NCBI RefSeq assembly: GCF_019679475.1
Contig: NZ_JAIEZP010000001.1
Location: 3,224,001-3,288,000, forward strand
Origin: Hyphomonas sediminis
GTDB taxonomy: Bacteria; Pseudomonadota; Alphaproteobacteria; Caulobacterales; Hyphomonadaceae
DNA length: 64,000 bases
Direction of reading: 5' to 3'
Below the pieces are notes generated by a model. The model had not been told where the DNA came from and ran no database searches. It saw only the letters and a program-made list of their open reading frames with translations. Positions 54,159 to 62,135 of this stretch are shown piece after piece. Each line of letters starts with the position of its first letter. Within the stretch, counting starts at the first letter, position 1. Position numbers and translations under genes: made by a program.

Positions 54159-54863
54159 TCAGCGCTTCATCACGACAGCAACCAGAACGGCGTTTTCATT
54201 GAAGGCTCCGCCGATCTCTTCCCGGTAACCGAGGGAAAGATCGAAAGATCTGAAATGAACGCCCAGCTGGGTTTCGGTTTTCACCGAACGATCGCTGATC
54301 TTGCTTTCTTCAAACCAGATTTGCTGGCCGATGAAGATGCGGTCTGTCAGATCCTGACCATAGCCCATTTCGATCCGTGTGCGGCCACACTGATCTCCCT
54401 GCGAGAGATGGGCGACATCGCTGAAGATGTAGAACGCCTTTTCCCGGTAATAGCCGGACCAACCGCCCCCAAGACGCGTTTCAAAGCCAGCGCCCTCACA
54501 AAAGATGAGGCCGCTGGCGGCGCTGCCATTGAGCGTGGCACCGTGGAAGACGCCGACTTCGGCGCCGGCGGTCCAGCCCTTGTAGCTGCCGAACGTGCGC
54601 CGGGCGGTGAGGCGCCAGTTTTCCTGATCGAAGGCCGGAGCATCGGCGTATTTCACCGCCTCATTCTTCAGGGTGAGCGTGGTTTTCGAGGTGAGGCCGT
54701 ATTCGCCATAGAGGTCGGCCCGCCAGCCTTCGACGCCGTTGAGGCTGTCGCGGGCGACGAGGCCGCGGGCATACCAGCCGCCATCCTCCTGCACCCAGGG
54801 CGCCGCTTCGGCAATGCCGGACGCCGTGGCGCCGACCGTAATGACTGAGATAATCCCCCGCAT
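54159..54863 (-). CDS. Probable outer-membrane beta-barrel protein
   Basis: The 234-residue protein has a signal peptide (GATASGIAEAAPW) and alternating strands such as TTLTLKNEAVKYADA, WRLTARRTFGSYKG and FDLSLGYREEI. It ends in a hydrophobic-basic strand (VLVAVVMKR) rather than the canonical terminal Phe. Two cysteines (IFCEGAG, GDQCGR) could form a disulfide. I recognise no named family. The function is unknown. Confidence 0.65.
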   Translation of the reverse strand: MRGIISVITVGATASGIAEAAPWVQEDGGWYARGLVARDSLNGVEGWRADLYGEYGLTSKTTLTLKNEAVKYADAPAFDQENWRLTARRTFGSYKGWTAGAEVGVFHGATLNGSAASGLIFCEGAGFETRLGGGWSGYYREKAFYIFSDVAHLSQGDQCGRTRIEMGYGQDLTDRIFIGQQIWFEESKISDRSVKTETQLGVHFRSFDLSLGYREEIGGAFNENAVLVAVVMKR

Positions 54864-54985
54864 GAAACTACCTTATGGAGAAAATTCCACAGGGTGAAGC
54901 CTTGTTTTTGTTTGAGGCAGCGCCGCTGGCCGGAACGCACGCTTTGGGGCGTGGCCGGTGGGGTGTGCTGCGGGTTGGCGGGCGC

Positions 54986-55351
54986 TTAGGACGTGTCGGG
55001 GGCGTGCCCGCTGATCCTTCGACTTCGCTCAGGATGAGCTTCGGGAGGTGGGGCGCCTGAGGCGTCCCCAAAACGACAGGAAAACTCCAGCGGGGCCTGG
55101 GCGAGGTTCGTCGGGAGATCGGATTCCCAGCGGGGATCGCTCCATTCCGGTTTCGTGCGTTCGGGCTTTTTATAAGCGCGCCAATGGTCGCCGACGCTGA
55201 CGATGTGGATGCGGCCCCATTTGGTGACGGCGATGAGGAGGGTGCGAAGCTCGACATCCTGCCGTTTGAAGATCGCGCGCAATTGCAGCCAGAGGTATGG
55301 CCAGAAGACTGGCAATACGTGGGCGTAGAGGCGGGCGATCTGGGGTGTCAT
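54986..55351 (-). CDS. Hypothetical protein whose C-terminus is encoded by a REP element
   Basis: The 121-residue frame starts MTPQIARLYAHVLPVFWPYLWLQ and includes WGRIHIVSVGDHWRAYKKPE, a composition unlike an antisense shadow. The last 19 residues (PEAHPERSRRISGHAPDTS) are read from the REP unit at 55013-55040 and its flank. The tail therefore looks added by repeat insertion, and the ancestral stop may have lain upstream. No family is recognised. Confidence 0.55.
   Translation of the reverse strand: MTPQIARLYAHVLPVFWPYLWLQLRAIFKRQDVELRTLLIAVTKWGRIHIVSVGDHWRAYKKPERTKPEWSDPRWESDLPTNLAQAPLEFSCRFGDASGAPPPEAHPERSRRISGHAPDTS
55013..55040. repeat. REP-like element inside a coding frame
   Basis: The unit CCTTCGACTTCGCTCAGGAT, followed by GAGCT, is the same as at 40267 and in the doublet at 55447-55538. 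Here it is a single copy lying within the 3' part of the minus-strand gene. Confidence 0.85.
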
Positions 55352-55446
55352 GAGGCTGAGTATATGTCAGCCGGCGGAGGGGGGGATACGATTTCCGGAA
55401 AGCGCGGAGTTGCGGCCGGTTTGACGGGATTTTTTGTTGGATAGGG

Positions 55447-55538
55447 AGCCCGCCCATCCTTCGACTTCGCTCAGGATGAGCTCCGAAATGCTGTGCCCAA
55501 GAAGCTCATCCTGAGCGAAGTCGAAGGATGGGCGGGCT
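55447..55538. repeat. REP doublet with 36-bp perfect inverted arms
   Basis: The arms 55447-55482 and 55503-55538 are perfect reverse complements over 36 bases, separated by 20 bases. Each contains CCTTCGACTTCGCTCAGGAT or its complement. The 55352-55720 gap holds no gene; it is a repeat cluster of this doublet and two other palindromes. Confidence 0.92.
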
Positions 55539-55546
55539 TTGCTGGG

Positions 55547-55576
55547 TCCCGGTCTTCGCTTGCAGCGAAACCGGGA
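55547..55576. repeat. Palindromic TCCCGG...CCGGGA intergenic repeat
   Basis: TCCCGGT at 55547-55553 pairs with ACCGGGA at 55570-55576, and the inner TTCGC/GCGAA extends the stem around a short loop with one bulge. It abuts the REP doublet. The GGTCCCGG...CCGGGATGAC pattern is a type seen as dispersed repeats in related genomes, but I find no second copy here. Confidence 0.6.
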
Positions 55577-55600
55577 TGACGGAGCCGAGAGGGCGGAGGC

Positions 55601-55632
55601 CCTCACCCCGGCCCTCTCCCGGAGGGAGAGGG
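55601..55632. repeat. CCCTCTCCC-type palindromic repeat
   Basis: CCTCACCCCGGCCCTCTCCC (55601-55620) followed by GGAGGGAGAGGG gives 9-bp arms CCCTCTCCC/GGGAGAGGG with a 3-base loop. It matches the unit at 8001-8034, so the family occurs at two loci here. Confidence 0.75.
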
Positions 55633-55720
55633 GGCGGGTTGCATCCTGCCGAAAAGGGGACGCGCCGTGTCAGACTGTGTCTTTTTGAGGCATTTCAGGG
55701 ACAGTTTGGGACACAGTGGA

Positions 55721-56230
55721 TCACAGTTTGATATAGTCCGATACGATGCGGGACGGGTGTGTGCCGGGCGCGGGATGGTCGAGGCGAAGGTGCCAGCCTT
55801 CGGCTTCGAGGAGGCCGTTCACGTCGATCATCTCGTCGATGGAGACGAAGTTGTCTTTATGGCGGCTGGTCCATTCCGGCGAGAGCGCGCGGGCGCGGCT
55901 CCAGACTTCGGCTTTGTCTGCCCCGGCGAGGAAGAGGTAGTTGTGCTGCTCGCCGAAGAGGCCGGGCGTGTAGCCACCCAGGTTCACAAACCAGAGGCGG
56001 CGCGCAGGCGGCGCGGATGGGCGGCCGGGGACGACCTCCACCTGCCAGCCATCGACCTCGGTAAGCTCGGCATAACCATCGATGTGAAGCGAGGAGGGAT
56101 TGCCCCACCAGCCTGCACGCAGGGCCGGGATGGTCGCCTCAAGGCTTTCGCCGACCACGGCGCGCAGATCGTGCACCTCGATATTGGCGCGGGGATGATC
56201 GCCCCCGACGAAGACGGCATAGAGTTTCAT
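55721..56230 (-). CDS. DUF1543 domain protein
   Basis: The 169-residue protein matches DUF1543: MKLYAVFVGGDHPRANIEVHD at the start, then DKAEVWSRARALSPEWTSRHKDN at the centre and IDVNGLLEAEGWHLRL near the end. The domain is small and of unknown biochemical role. It has no signal peptide and no operon partner. A 238-base gap separates it from the MarR gene. Confidence 0.85.
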   Translation of the reverse strand: MKLYAVFVGGDHPRANIEVHDLRAVVGESLEATIPALRAGWWGNPSSLHIDGYAELTEVDGWQVEVVPGRPSAPPARRLWFVNLGGYTPGLFGEQHNYLFLAGADKAEVWSRARALSPEWTSRHKDNFVSIDEMIDVNGLLEAEGWHLRLDHPAPGTHPSRIVSDYIKL

Positions 56231-56367
56231 GGGCGGGCCTGCGACTGCGGGAAAACTGCGATGGCATGTAAAAGGATTTTGCCGGCGGGCAAAGCCCCCT
56301 TCTGGCCCCCTATTACCCCCCTATCGGCCTTCGCCAGCCGGAACGGTTATCCGCCCACAGACAAAAG

Positions 56368-56403
56368 AAAACCCCGGAGCGCCCCATCTGCGCTCCGGGG
56401 TTT
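56368..56403 (-). terminator. Rho-independent terminator after the MarR-type gene
   Basis: ACCCCGGAGCG (56371-56381) pairs with CGCTCCGGGGT (56391-56401) around a 9-base loop, and two more A-T pairs extend the stem. Read on the minus strand the stem is followed by TTTTCTTTTG. It lies about 65 bases past the MarR stop. Confidence 0.78.
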
Positions 56404-56468
56404 CCCCCATTTGCCCCTTGGGCATCCTGCCCCGCCTTGCAGCGGGCCGGATGCTTCCCCCAAAGCTC

Positions 56469-56963
56469 TTAGAGACGATAACGGATCTGGTCGGACCAGA
56501 AACGCTCAAGACGCGAGATGGTCTTGTTGAGCTGGGACAGATCGTCAGCGCGGACGCTGGCGGTCGGCTCAAGCGCAGTTGCCTGCTTCTCGAACAGTTT
56601 CTCAACCCGTGCACGGACTTTTTTGCCGCGCTCCGTCAGACGCAGCGTTACCGTGCGCTTGTCGTCTTCCGAACGGGTTTGAACGAGGTAGCCACCTTCC
56701 TGAAGTTTCTTCACGTTGTAAGAAAGGCTCGTACCGGCAAAGGCACCGCGGGCACGCAGGACCGAAGCAGGCGCTTCCCCTTCGCCAATCTCGTAAAGGA
56801 GCAGAGCCTGAACGCCGGTCAGCGACCGCTCGCCACCACGCTCCAGATCATCCTTCACAACATCATGGAGACGGCGATGTGCCTGCTCCAGAAGCGAAAG
56901 CGACTTCAGGAAAGATTCGCCAATTGTGCCGTTTGCAGTTTCCTGCATGTCCATCATCATCAT
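56469..56963 (-). CDS. MarR-type winged-helix regulator (LdtR/PetP-like)
   Basis: The 164-residue protein has a winged helix with LTGVQALLLYEIGEGEAPAS, a recognition region GTSLSYNVKKLQEGGYL and the wing RSEDDKRTVTLRLTERG, between dimerising helices. The layout resembles LdtR/PetP-type regulators of alphaproteobacteria that control cell-wall or oxidative-stress genes. The ATG at 56963 is preferred over a GTG at 56975; several Met codons in a row make the start uncertain. Tandem repeats at 56974-56995 lie against the start and suggest autoregulation. Confidence 0.82.
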   Translation of the reverse strand: MMMMDMQETANGTIGESFLKSLSLLEQAHRRLHDVVKDDLERGGERSLTGVQALLLYEIGEGEAPASVLRARGAFAGTSLSYNVKKLQEGGYLVQTRSEDDKRTVTLRLTERGKKVRARVEKLFEKQATALEPTASVRADDLSQLNKTISRLERFWSDQIRYRL

Positions 56964-56973
56964 ATTCACCACC

Positions 56974-57010
56974 ACTCAACTTTTACTCAACTTTTGTTGT
57001 AGTTTGAGTA
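56974..57010 (-). promoter_or_regulatory. Tandem ACTCAACTTTT repeats upstream of the MarR-type gene
   Basis: ACTCAACTTTT occurs twice end to end (56974-56984 and 56985-56995). TACTCAA at 56984-56990 is mirrored by TTGAGTA at 57004-57010. The set overlaps the start region of the regulator gene and is the likely binding site for it or another dimeric factor. Confidence 0.5.
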
Positions 57011-57157
57011 GATTTACAGGAGCGGGCCTAATAAATTGATAAGCACAACACGGTTTCAAATGATGTTGGTAAACAAATCAGAGAATTCATTAACCGTTAC
57101 TTCCCCGTAACGGGTTTTGCCGCCTCTTTCCGTTTCATTTCGGCACAACTTGCAGAA

Positions 57158-57190
57158 AAAAGCCGCCCGGAAAGTATCCGGGCGGCTTTT
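57158..57190 (-). terminator. Rho-independent terminator after the HIBCH-like gene
   Basis: AAAAGCCGCCCGGA at 57158-57171 pairs perfectly with its complement at 57177-57190 around a 5-base loop. On the minus strand the stem is followed by a T-run (TTTTTTCTGC, part of it within the stem). It follows the gene ending at 57228. Confidence 0.85.
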
Positions 57191-57227
57191 GTCTTATGAA
57201 TTACAGATTAGTCGGTCGCAGTATGCT

Positions 57228-58292
57228 TTATTCCGGGAATGTCAGCTCATCAGCGCCGAGCGGCGCGAAGTAACGCGCGACATCTTCATCGGAGACATCT
57301 TCTATACGCGCGGGCGACCAGACGGGCGCATTGTCCTTATCTATAATGACAGCGCGCACGCCTTCCTGGAAATCGCGGCTCTGGACCTTGCGCCAGCCGA
57401 TGCGGAATTCCATGCGCATGTTGTCTTCAAAGCTTTCCAGCTTTGAGCCTTCGCGCAACTGGCGCAGCGAGACCTTCACCGTTTCGGGCGACTTGCTGCG
57501 CAGGGTGACGGCTTCGCCTTTTGCCCAGTCGCTCGAGTCCGCCTCAAGGCAACGGACGATCTCTTCAGCGGTTTCCTTGCCGAAGCAGCGGTTCAACGTT
57601 TCGAGATGGGCCGCAAAGCCCGGCGGGGGCACCTTGCGTGAGACCGCGGCGAGGATGGCGTCGAGACGCGCCTGCGCGTCCGCAGAGAAATCAGCCGCTT
57701 CAAGCCGGGCAGCGAGGGCGGGCAATTCCTCCGAGGGAAGATAATGTGTGGCAACACCGCAGGCGGCGACATCGGCGCCCTTGAGGCGCGCGCCTGTGAG
57801 GGCGAGCCATGTGCCGACCTCGCCCTGCAGGCGCGGGAGGAACCAGCCGCCACCAACATCCGGGAAGAGGCCGATGCCGGTTTCGGGCATGGCAAACAGC
57901 GTGCGCTCTGTTGCGACGCGGTGGGAGCCATGCACGGAGAGGCCGACGCCGCCGCCCATGGTGACGCCATCGAGAATAGCCAGAACCGACTTGGGGAAGG
58001 CTTTGAGCGCAGCGTTCATGCGATATTCGGTGCGGAAGAATTCGCGCGCCTCGGATGCGTCGCCCGCGCCGCTTTCGGCAAGCATGCGAATGTCGCCGCC
58101 CGCACAGAAGCCGCGTGTGCCTTCCTGATGGTCAATCCAGACCAGATGGATTGCGGGATCGTTTTTCCAGGCCGTGAGGGCGGCGAGGATGCCGGCACAC
58201 ATAGGCGTGTTGAGGGCGTGGAGAGCTGACGGACGCGTCAATGTAATACGGCCGATCCCGCCGACACTCCGGATAAGGACTTCTTCGCTCAT
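57228..58292 (-). CDS. 3-hydroxyisobutyryl-CoA hydrolase-like crotonase
   Basis: The 354-residue protein is longer than normal hydratases, as in the HIBCH branch. It has GFCAGGDIRML, then VTMGGGVGLSVHG and the segment PETGIGLFPDVGGGWFLPRL typical of that branch. The C-terminal extension contains SPETVKVSLRQL and FRIGWRKVQSRDFQEGVRAVIIDKD. HIBCH releases 3-hydroxyisobutyrate in valine catabolism. Dehydrogenase genes of that pathway are not adjacent, so the exact substrate is inferred. Confidence 0.9.
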   Translation of the reverse strand: MSEEVLIRSVGGIGRITLTRPSALHALNTPMCAGILAALTAWKNDPAIHLVWIDHQEGTRGFCAGGDIRMLAESGAGDASEAREFFRTEYRMNAALKAFPKSVLAILDGVTMGGGVGLSVHGSHRVATERTLFAMPETGIGLFPDVGGGWFLPRLQGEVGTWLALTGARLKGADVAACGVATHYLPSEELPALAARLEAADFSADAQARLDAILAAVSRKVPPPGFAAHLETLNRCFGKETAEEIVRCLEADSSDWAKGEAVTLRSKSPETVKVSLRQLREGSKLESFEDNMRMEFRIGWRKVQSRDFQEGVRAVIIDKDNAPVWSPARIEDVSDEDVARYFAPLGADELTFPE

Positions 58293-58417
58293 TAAACCCC
58301 TCCCTAGGCGTAAAAATGAATTAACTTGAATCTATTGAATTAAACCGATGCCTTTTGACCGGATTTTACCTGTCCGTGACATGTTAGATTTCCAACAGCG
58401 ATCTTCTGGCCATCCCC

Positions 58418-58705
58418 ATGACCCAACCTCGCCATCAAATCAACCATACGCCGTTCATGCAGTATAACCGGCGTGGGCAGCGCATCCGCGTGGAAGGAAA
58501 GGTGTATGTGCGCCTGGGCCTGTTCAAGCGGCTGGAGTGCGAGTTGCGCGACATTTCGCCCGGCGGGGCACGCATCTGCCTGCCGGAGGGCGTGTCGCTG
58601 CCCGACGAGTTCCAGATGACGCTGCCGCAGTTCAAGTATCCGCGTACCTGTATGAAGCGGTGGCAGAGTGGCCGCGAAATCGGCGTCGAATTCCGGATGG
58701 ATTGA
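58418..58705 (+). CDS. PilZ-domain protein, probable c-di-GMP receptor
   Basis: The 95-residue protein is almost entirely one PilZ domain. It has both nucleotide-binding parts, RRGQR (R-x3-R, residues 18-22) and DISPGG (D-x-S-x-x-G, 45-50), which indicates competence to bind cyclic di-GMP. Single-domain PilZ proteins usually pass the signal on by protein contact, affecting motility, polysaccharide or development. It is monocistronic, divergent from the HIBCH-like gene. TGAATTAA occurs twice upstream at about 58316 and 58335. Confidence 0.85.
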   Translation: MTQPRHQINHTPFMQYNRRGQRIRVEGKVYVRLGLFKRLECELRDISPGGARICLPEGVSLPDEFQMTLPQFKYPRTCMKRWQSGREIGVEFRMD

Positions 58706-58749
58706 GGCCCCCACGGCCCGCTTACGGGCCGGGGCGTAGCTTACCTACT

Positions 58750-59589
58750 TCAATTCAGCGCACAGCCTTCGATGGTGATACGGTGCATCAGGCGCCGCTC
58801 GCCATGATAATCATTCATCGCCCAATGCCAGGTGGAGCGGTTGTCCCAGAAGGCAACCGAGCCTTCCCGCCATTTGAACCGGTGGGCGTGATCGGGCTTC
58901 ATCGCATGGGCATAGAGGCGCGAGAGCAGCGCGGATGACGCCTCTTCGTCATAACCATCAATCCGTATCGTGAAGGCCGGGTTCACATAGAGCGCCTTCT
59001 TGCCGCTGAGCGGATGGGTGATGACGACGGGGTGGGTCACGTCCTGCAGCGCGTCGGCGGCTGAAGTATTGCCGATGCGGCCATCAGTATCTTCATTGGC
59101 TTTATAGAAGTTATTATCGCCCGATCCGAAGATATGCTTGGCGGAATGGACCGCGCGCAGGGTTTCAATCTCTTTCTTTGTGGCTTCGTCCAGTGTTTCG
59201 TAGGCCGTATACATGGAGGCAAACCATGTATCGCCGCCGGCATCCGGCAACTGGCGCGCGACGAGAACCGACCCCATGGCAGGCTCGGCATCATAGGAAT
59301 GGTCCGTATGCCAACCGCCGCCGATATTCGACTTCTGTTCCTTCTCCTTCAGCACCAGCGCAATTTCCGGATAACGCTCATGCGCGAGGAAGAAGCGGTT
59401 GATGTTGATCGGGCCGAAGCGGCGCGCAAAGGCGATATGGTCATCCTCGCTCAGCGACTGGTCGCGGAAGAAGATGACGCCATGATCGGCATAGGCGCCC
59501 TGGATTGCGGCGAACTGGTCAGCGGTGAGATTGCGGATGTCGACGCCTGTAATCTCAGCGCCGGCGCCTGCCAGCGGGGTGACCTGCAT
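58750..59589 (-). CDS. TauD/TfdA-family 2-oxoglutarate dioxygenase
   Basis: The 279-residue Fe(II)/2-oxoglutarate enzyme has the metal ligands WHTDHSYD (His and Asp, about 91-98) and a distal His in NRSTWHWAMNDY, and an Arg for 2-oxoglutarate in RRLMHRITIEG. Substrates in this family include taurine, alkyl sulfates and 2,4-D-like compounds; none is indicated by the neighbours. GGGAGGAAAAC precedes the ATG at 59589, so the longer frame is not used. Confidence 0.9.
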   Translation of the reverse strand: MQVTPLAGAGAEITGVDIRNLTADQFAAIQGAYADHGVIFFRDQSLSEDDHIAFARRFGPININRFFLAHERYPEIALVLKEKEQKSNIGGGWHTDHSYDAEPAMGSVLVARQLPDAGGDTWFASMYTAYETLDEATKKEIETLRAVHSAKHIFGSGDNNFYKANEDTDGRIGNTSAADALQDVTHPVVITHPLSGKKALYVNPAFTIRIDGYDEEASSALLSRLYAHAMKPDHAHRFKWREGSVAFWDNRSTWHWAMNDYHGERRLMHRITIEGCALN

Positions 59590-59701
59590 GTTTTCCTCCC
59601 TGCCCGCCTTGTGCATTCCGGCGGGTCGTCAGGAGGCGATTATGCCGCCGTGGGCGAAATTGGCAATAAGGCTGACTAAAGAGTGACTGCGGTTTGCGCT
59701 G

Positions 59702-60283
59702 TCAGCCAGCCCGCAGGATGGACCGCACAGCCCCATCGGCGAGCTGGCGCGCGCTGGCTGAGGGCTTCCTGGTGGCGCGGCCATCCAGCCAGCCCCGGCA
59801 GACAAGCTGGGCCGGGCCAATCAGGAATGCTGCGAACAATTCCCCCGACAACTCATGCAGACGGCCTGCCGCAACCCATGGATCGCGCCAGGCCGAGAGC
59901 GCAGCCCCGAAACGCTGGTTTTCGGCCCCCTGACGATCGCGCACGAGTTCGCGCCATTCGGCCTGCACATGCCGGAACATAAGGAGCGCCGCCGGCCGGT
60001 TTGCCTCCACCCATTTCAAATGGGCCAGGACCAGAGCGCGCAGCCCTTCCTCCGGCGCGGGATTGCCCGCAACGGCTGCGATCATCGCATTATGGTAACT
60101 CGACAGGCAGTCGATCCAGAGATGGGCGGCAAGCGCATCCTTGGAGGCGAAAGCATGAAAGAAGCTGCCATTGGAAACGCCCGCACGGGCGCAGACCGCG
60201 GCCACGGTCAACCCGGCGAAGCCATCGGCATCGAGAATCTGGCGCGCGGCCAGCATGATCTTTTCGGCGCTTGAAATCGACAT
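59702..60283 (-). CDS. TetR-family repressor divergent from an amidohydrolase
   Basis: The 193-residue regulator has the TetR DNA-binding head (ILDADGFAGLTVAAVCARAG, then VSNGSFFHAFASKDALAAHLW, about 17-60) and a small ligand domain. It is divergent from the amidohydrolase at 60339. Two 15-bp near-palindromes lie in the 55-base gap and overlap by two bases, so one TetR site pair probably controls both genes. Confidence 0.88.
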   Translation of the reverse strand: MSISSAEKIMLAARQILDADGFAGLTVAAVCARAGVSNGSFFHAFASKDALAAHLWIDCLSSYHNAMIAAVAGNPAPEEGLRALVLAHLKWVEANRPAALLMFRHVQAEWRELVRDRQGAENQRFGAALSAWRDPWVAAGRLHELSGELFAAFLIGPAQLVCRGWLDGRATRKPSASARQLADGAVRSILRAG

Positions 60284-60285
60284 AT

Positions 60286-60313
60286 TGGAGTGATACTCTA
60301 GAGCGTTACTCTA
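60286..60313. promoter_or_regulatory. Tandem 15-bp TetR operators
   Basis: TGGAGTGATACTCTA (60286-60300) and TAGAGCGTTACTCTA (60299-60313) share the consensus T-R-GAG-Y-G-W-TACTCTA and overlap by two bases, giving a 13-base period. They lie three bases upstream of the tetR start and 26 bases upstream of the amidohydrolase start. This is a likely dual repression site. Confidence 0.7.
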
Positions 60314-60338
60314 AACAATCCATCAACGGAGCCGCCCG

Positions 60339-61148
60339 GTGATCATCGATGCCTGGGGACAACACCCGACACTCAGACATTCCCAGGACCCGATCTTCGA
60401 CTCCCTGCGGCGATGGAACCGCCAGACATCGGCCCCGCAGACAGCCCTGCCCGTGGAGCGGACCCTGGCCGCCATGGATGCAGGCGGCGTCGACAGGATG
60501 CTGATCAGCGCATGGTACGCCCCGCGCAATGTGATGATCTCCAATGATGAAGTTGCAGAATTTGTCGCCCAGTCCGGCGGCCGGTTTGTCGGGGTCGGCT
60601 CTGTCGACATTTCAAAGCCCTCGCTGGCGCTGAGGGAGGTTCGCCGCTGCGTCGAGGAGCTGGGGTTCAAGGCAATTCGCGTGCTGCCCTGGCTGTGGGA
60701 GACACCGCCGACCGACCGGCGCTTCTATCCGGTCTATACTGCCTGCTGTGAAACCGGTGTGCCATTCTGCACACAGATCGGCCATACCGGGCCGTTGATG
60801 CCCTCTGAGCCCGGCCGACCGGTCTATCTCGATCAGGTTGCCCTGGACTTCCCCGAACTGGCCATCGTAGGCGGCCATATCGGCTATCCGTGGACGGACG
60901 AGGCCATTGCCGTCGCGACCAAGCATGAGAACGTCTATATCGATACCTCTGCCTATACCGTGAAGCGGTATCCCGATGCGCTGGTGAAATTCCTGAAGAC
61001 CAACGGGCGCAACAAGGTGATGTTCGGCACCAACTATCCGATGATCACGCCGGGCAAGGCCCTGGAGGGACTGGACGAGATGAACCTGGAAGAAAGCACG
61101 CGCGCAGCCTTCCTGGGAGGGACGGCGGCACGCGTGTTCGGACTTTAG
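60339..61148 (+). CDS. Amidohydrolase-2 family protein (ACMSD-like)
   Basis: The 269-residue TIM-barrel protein begins with GTG at 60339 (MIIDAWGQHP). It has the family segments AWYAPRNVM, IGHTGPLMPSEPGRP and VGGHIGYPWTDEAIAVATKH, and ends with FGTNYPMITPGKAL. Metal-binding His and Asp are seen in HIGYPWTDE. The usual first H-x-H motif is not conserved (WGQHP), as in decarboxylase-like members. The substrate is unknown; control by the divergent TetR suggests an inducible catabolic role. Confidence 0.8.
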   Translation: MIIDAWGQHPTLRHSQDPIFDSLRRWNRQTSAPQTALPVERTLAAMDAGGVDRMLISAWYAPRNVMISNDEVAEFVAQSGGRFVGVGSVDISKPSLALREVRRCVEELGFKAIRVLPWLWETPPTDRRFYPVYTACCETGVPFCTQIGHTGPLMPSEPGRPVYLDQVALDFPELAIVGGHIGYPWTDEAIAVATKHENVYIDTSAYTVKRYPDALVKFLKTNGRNKVMFGTNYPMITPGKALEGLDEMNLEESTRAAFLGGTAARVFGL

Positions 61149-61150
61149 GA

Positions 61151-61702
61151 TCAGGCCGCCTGCTTGCTGCTGATCATGCGGGCGAGTGTGGCGTCCTTGT
61201 CCAGCAGCGCGTGCTTCAGGGCGCCGAGGGTGTGGGCGAGGATCAGGGCCACGAAGGCATACGGCACGAGACCGTGGAGGCTGCGCGCGAATTGCTGGAT
61301 ACTCTCCACCTTCGAGAAGCCCGGAATGGAGAAGAGACCGTAGATGTCGATGGCGCGGCCGCCGAAGAGCGACATCAACACGCCCGAAAGCGGCATGGCG
61401 AGAATGCAGAGGATGAGCCCCCAATGCACCGCGCGGGAGGCCGCTGCCTGCCAGGCCGGGACACCGGCGACCGGCGCGGGGAAGCCCTCGCGGAAGCGCC
61501 AGACGATGCGCCAGAACGCAAAGACGAGCAGGACCGTGCCCGTTGCCTTGTGCAGGTCGCGGAGCGGGCCGGCCTGCTCGCGCGTCAGCAGATCGAAAGC
61601 GAGCGTGAAGCCGACGGCCAGCATTCCCAGATAGAGCAGCGCGCCAAGCCAGTGATTAAGCCGCGAGATGCCGCCGAAGGTGCCGTTCGTCTTGTCGCTC
61701 AT
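61151..61702 (-). CDS. Cytochrome b561-type membrane protein
   Basis: The 183-residue protein has four membrane helices with histidines in RLNHWLGA, RDLHKATG, RAVHWGL, SLHGLVP and LAHTLGALKH, the pattern of YceJ/CybB cytochromes that bind two b hemes. It probably passes electrons from quinol to a periplasmic acceptor, or oxidises superoxide as proposed for CybB. The start at 61702 is chosen because homology begins at MSDKTNGTFGG. It follows the globin gene by 43 bases. Confidence 0.85.
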   Translation of the reverse strand: MSDKTNGTFGGISRLNHWLGALLYLGMLAVGFTLAFDLLTREQAGPLRDLHKATGTVLLVFAFWRIVWRFREGFPAPVAGVPAWQAAASRAVHWGLILCILAMPLSGVLMSLFGGRAIDIYGLFSIPGFSKVESIQQFARSLHGLVPYAFVALILAHTLGALKHALLDKDATLARMISSKQAA

Positions 61703-61745
61703 ATGGGATGCCCTCTGCTGATCGCCCTGACGGCAGATTAGAGGA

Positions 61746-62135
61746 TCAATCGATGGCGGCAATCTCCTGAAGAAGATTTGACCAGGCCGTCTCGTCTTCG
61801 CCTGTCCATTCATCAGCGAGGAGTTCGCGGAATGTGTCGCGGATGACGCCGAACATCAGGTCCAGGTCTGCCTCCACGAGGCCGTAGCCTGTGTGGCTGA
61901 AGCGCGCCGACGAGATGATGACGCGCTGGGAGGGCTCGCCCTCCAGGAGGCCGAGGATGGCATCAAAACAGGTCTGCACCATGGAGCCGCGCACGCCGCC
62001 GTCGGTATCCATGTCAAACAGCGGTTCGAATTCCGGGCGCAGTTCGAAGAGGCGCTGATAGATCAACGGCGCGGGATCGGCGCATTTCTCGGCGGCACGC
62101 TCAAAGGTCGCGTAGATGGTTTCTGTATCCGGCAT
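61746..62135 (-). CDS. Single-domain globin-like heme protein
   Basis: The 129-residue protein has a globin-like pattern: FERAAEKCADPAPLIYQRLF, then the EF region ELRPEFEPLFDMDTDG, proximal His81 in SARFSHTGYG and a C-terminal helix WTGEDETAWSNLLQEIA. It lacks a flavohemoglobin reductase domain. Upstream of cytochrome b561 on the same strand, it may share a redox or nitric-oxide-related task; this is inference. Confidence 0.8.
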   Translation of the reverse strand: MPDTETIYATFERAAEKCADPAPLIYQRLFELRPEFEPLFDMDTDGGVRGSMVQTCFDAILGLLEGEPSQRVIISSARFSHTGYGLVEADLDLMFGVIRDTFRELLADEWTGEDETAWSNLLQEIAAID

